Below are positions 6,173 through 7,045 of a DNA stretch of 7,045 nt, piece by piece. Every line of letters begins with the position of its first letter. The first letter of the stretch is position 1. A program made the position numbers and the translations under genes. Source of the stretch: Actinomycetota bacterium (lineage in GTDB: Bacteria > Actinomycetota > Actinomycetes > Mycobacteriales > Mycobacteriaceae); assembly GCA_005787665.1 (NCBI GenBank), contig SYAB01000308.1, forward strand, positions 1-7,045, written 5' to 3'. The notes beneath the pieces are model-generated. The model ran no database searches. It was not told the DNA's origin and saw only the letters and a list, made by a program, of their open reading frames with translations.

Positions 6173-7045
6173 TCAGCTGTGCAGCACGGTACGCACCCGG
6201 CGCAGATCGAGGATCCCGGGCGCGCCGACATCGGTGGATTGCCGGGACTGTTTCTCCCTAAGGCCCGCGAGGTCGATCCGCCCCGCGGTGAACCCGTGCG
6301 CTTCGAACCGCCGGCTGCGTCGCGACTCGGCCTCCACGGCGTTGACCGGCGGGACGTCGTAGGCGCGGCCGCCGGGGTGGGCCACGTGATAGGTGCAACC
6401 GCCGCGGGCGACTCCGGTGGCGAGGTCGACCAACTCGAACCGCAGCGGGGTGTCGACCGTGATCGTGGGGTGCAGCGCGCTGGGCGGTTGCCACGCGCGA
6501 TAGCGGATCCCGGCCACCTGCACGTCGGGATTGTCGGTGGTCAGCATCGGCACCGGCTGGCCGTTGCAGGTCACCAGGTGGCGCTGACGGTCGGCGCCGA
6601 TGACGCGCACCTGTAGTCGCTCGACCGAGGAGTCGACGTAGCGCGCGGTCCCGGTTGCCGTCGACTCCTCGCCGAGGGTGTACCAGGGCTCGATGGCGCC
6701 GCGCAGTTCGATCTCCACCCGGTCGAAGACCGCCGTGCCGATCCGCGGGAAACGGAACTCGGTGAACGGGTCCAGCCAGCTGGTGTCGAAACCGATCCCA
6801 TGGGCGCGAAGGTCGGCGGCGACATCGGCGATATCGTGGATCACGAAGTGCGGCAGCAGAAAACGGCCATGCAGATTCAGGCCGTGCCGAATCAGCGGGG
6901 CGCGCAGCGGCTCGTCCCAGAACCGGGCCACCAGCGATCGCACCAGCAGCGACTGGACCATCGCCATCTGGTGGTGCGGTGGCATCTCGAAGCCGCGAAG
7001 TTCGAGCAGGCCGAGCCGGCCCCGGGCCCCGTCCGGGTTGTAGAG
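6173..7045 (-). CDS. DUF2126 (COG4196-type) protein, C-terminal 290 aa, truncated by window end
   Basis: This is the C-terminal part of a large protein that usually pairs an N-terminal transglutaminase-like domain with DUF2126; only the DUF2126 part is in view. The frame stays open to base 7045 (…LYNPDGARGRLGLLELRGFE before the internal Met at 6985), so that Met is not the start. Conserved blocks include ELRGFEMPPHHQM, LLPHFVIHDI, FRFPRIGTAVFDRVEIELRG, EPWYTLGEE, ARYVDSSVERLQV, RYRAWQPPSALHPTI, GGCTYHVAHPGGRAYD and AEAESRRSRRF-like residues near the end. The fold's activity is not established. It is encoded in the same system as circularly permuted ATP-grasp and alpha-E proteins in many genomes. 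The recalled M. tuberculosis counterpart is Rv2566, about 1,140 aa, so roughly 850 residues and the promoter should lie beyond the window. It ends 54 bp before the ATP-grasp/alpha-E start, in the same direction. Confidence 0.92.
   Translation of the reverse strand, partial: LYNPDGARGRLGLLELRGFEMPPHHQMAMVQSLLVRSLVARFWDEPLRAPLIRHGLNLHGRFLLPHFVIHDIADVAADLRAHGIGFDTSWLDPFTEFRFPRIGTAVFDRVEIELRGAIEPWYTLGEESTATGTARYVDSSVERLQVRVIGADRQRHLVTCNGQPVPMLTTDNPDVQVAGIRYRAWQPPSALHPTITVDTPLRFELVDLATGVARGGCTYHVAHPGGRAYDVPPVNAVEAESRRSRRFEAHGFTAGRIDLAGLREKQSRQSTDVGAPGILDLRRVRTVLHS

Noticed and set aside
6173..6985. A complete 270-aa gene starting at the Met at 6985
   Set aside because: The frame is open to the window edge, and the 20 residues upstream match the conserved DUF2126 core, so the Met is internal.

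Overview
The window is about two-thirds G+C, with nearly every base in a gene and GTG starts used freely. Protein content points to a mycobacterium or close relative (Mycobacteriaceae). The first gene has the Pro/Ala-rich leader and cadherin-like Ig repeat seen in many mycobacterial exported proteins. The other four match, from memory, the M. tuberculosis Rv2566-Rv2569c set in domain content and length. No search was possible, so genus and locus equivalences are recall, not computed.

Layout: bases 1-1499 (+ strand) carry the 3' part of an exported protein with one VCBS/cadherin-like repeat, a zinc metzincin-type protease domain and an unusual hydrophobic/poly-Arg C-terminus. Its start lies outside the window. 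It converges, across a 20-bp gap, on a four-gene minus-strand cluster that fills the rest. In transcription order the cluster is: (a) a DUF2126 protein, 3' part only (7045-6173); (b) a fused circularly permuted ATP-grasp / alpha-E protein (6118-3437); (c) a bacterial transglutaminase-like protein (3440-2541); (d) a zinc-ribbon plus HExxH metallopeptidase (2548-1520). Genes b-c share an ATGA overlap and c-d an 8-bp overlap, so b, c and d are almost certainly co-translated. A 54-bp gap holding a hairpin-capable inverted repeat separates a from b.

Function: circularly permuted ATP-grasp, alpha-E, transglutaminase-like and DUF2126 proteins recur together across bacteria. Comparative genomics has proposed them as an ATP-dependent peptide ligation or peptide-tag system with matching amidohydrolase/peptidase activities, sometimes beside the proteasome-like Anbu subunit. 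No Anbu is visible here. None of the three complete cluster proteins has a signal peptide or membrane segment, so the pathway looks cytosolic. The least explored pieces are the metallopeptidase as last gene of the cluster, the ATP-grasp/alpha-E fusion, and the C-terminal tail of the exported protease. No RNA genes, mobile elements, CRISPR arrays or dispersed repeats were seen, and there is no gene-free stretch longer than about 55 bp.
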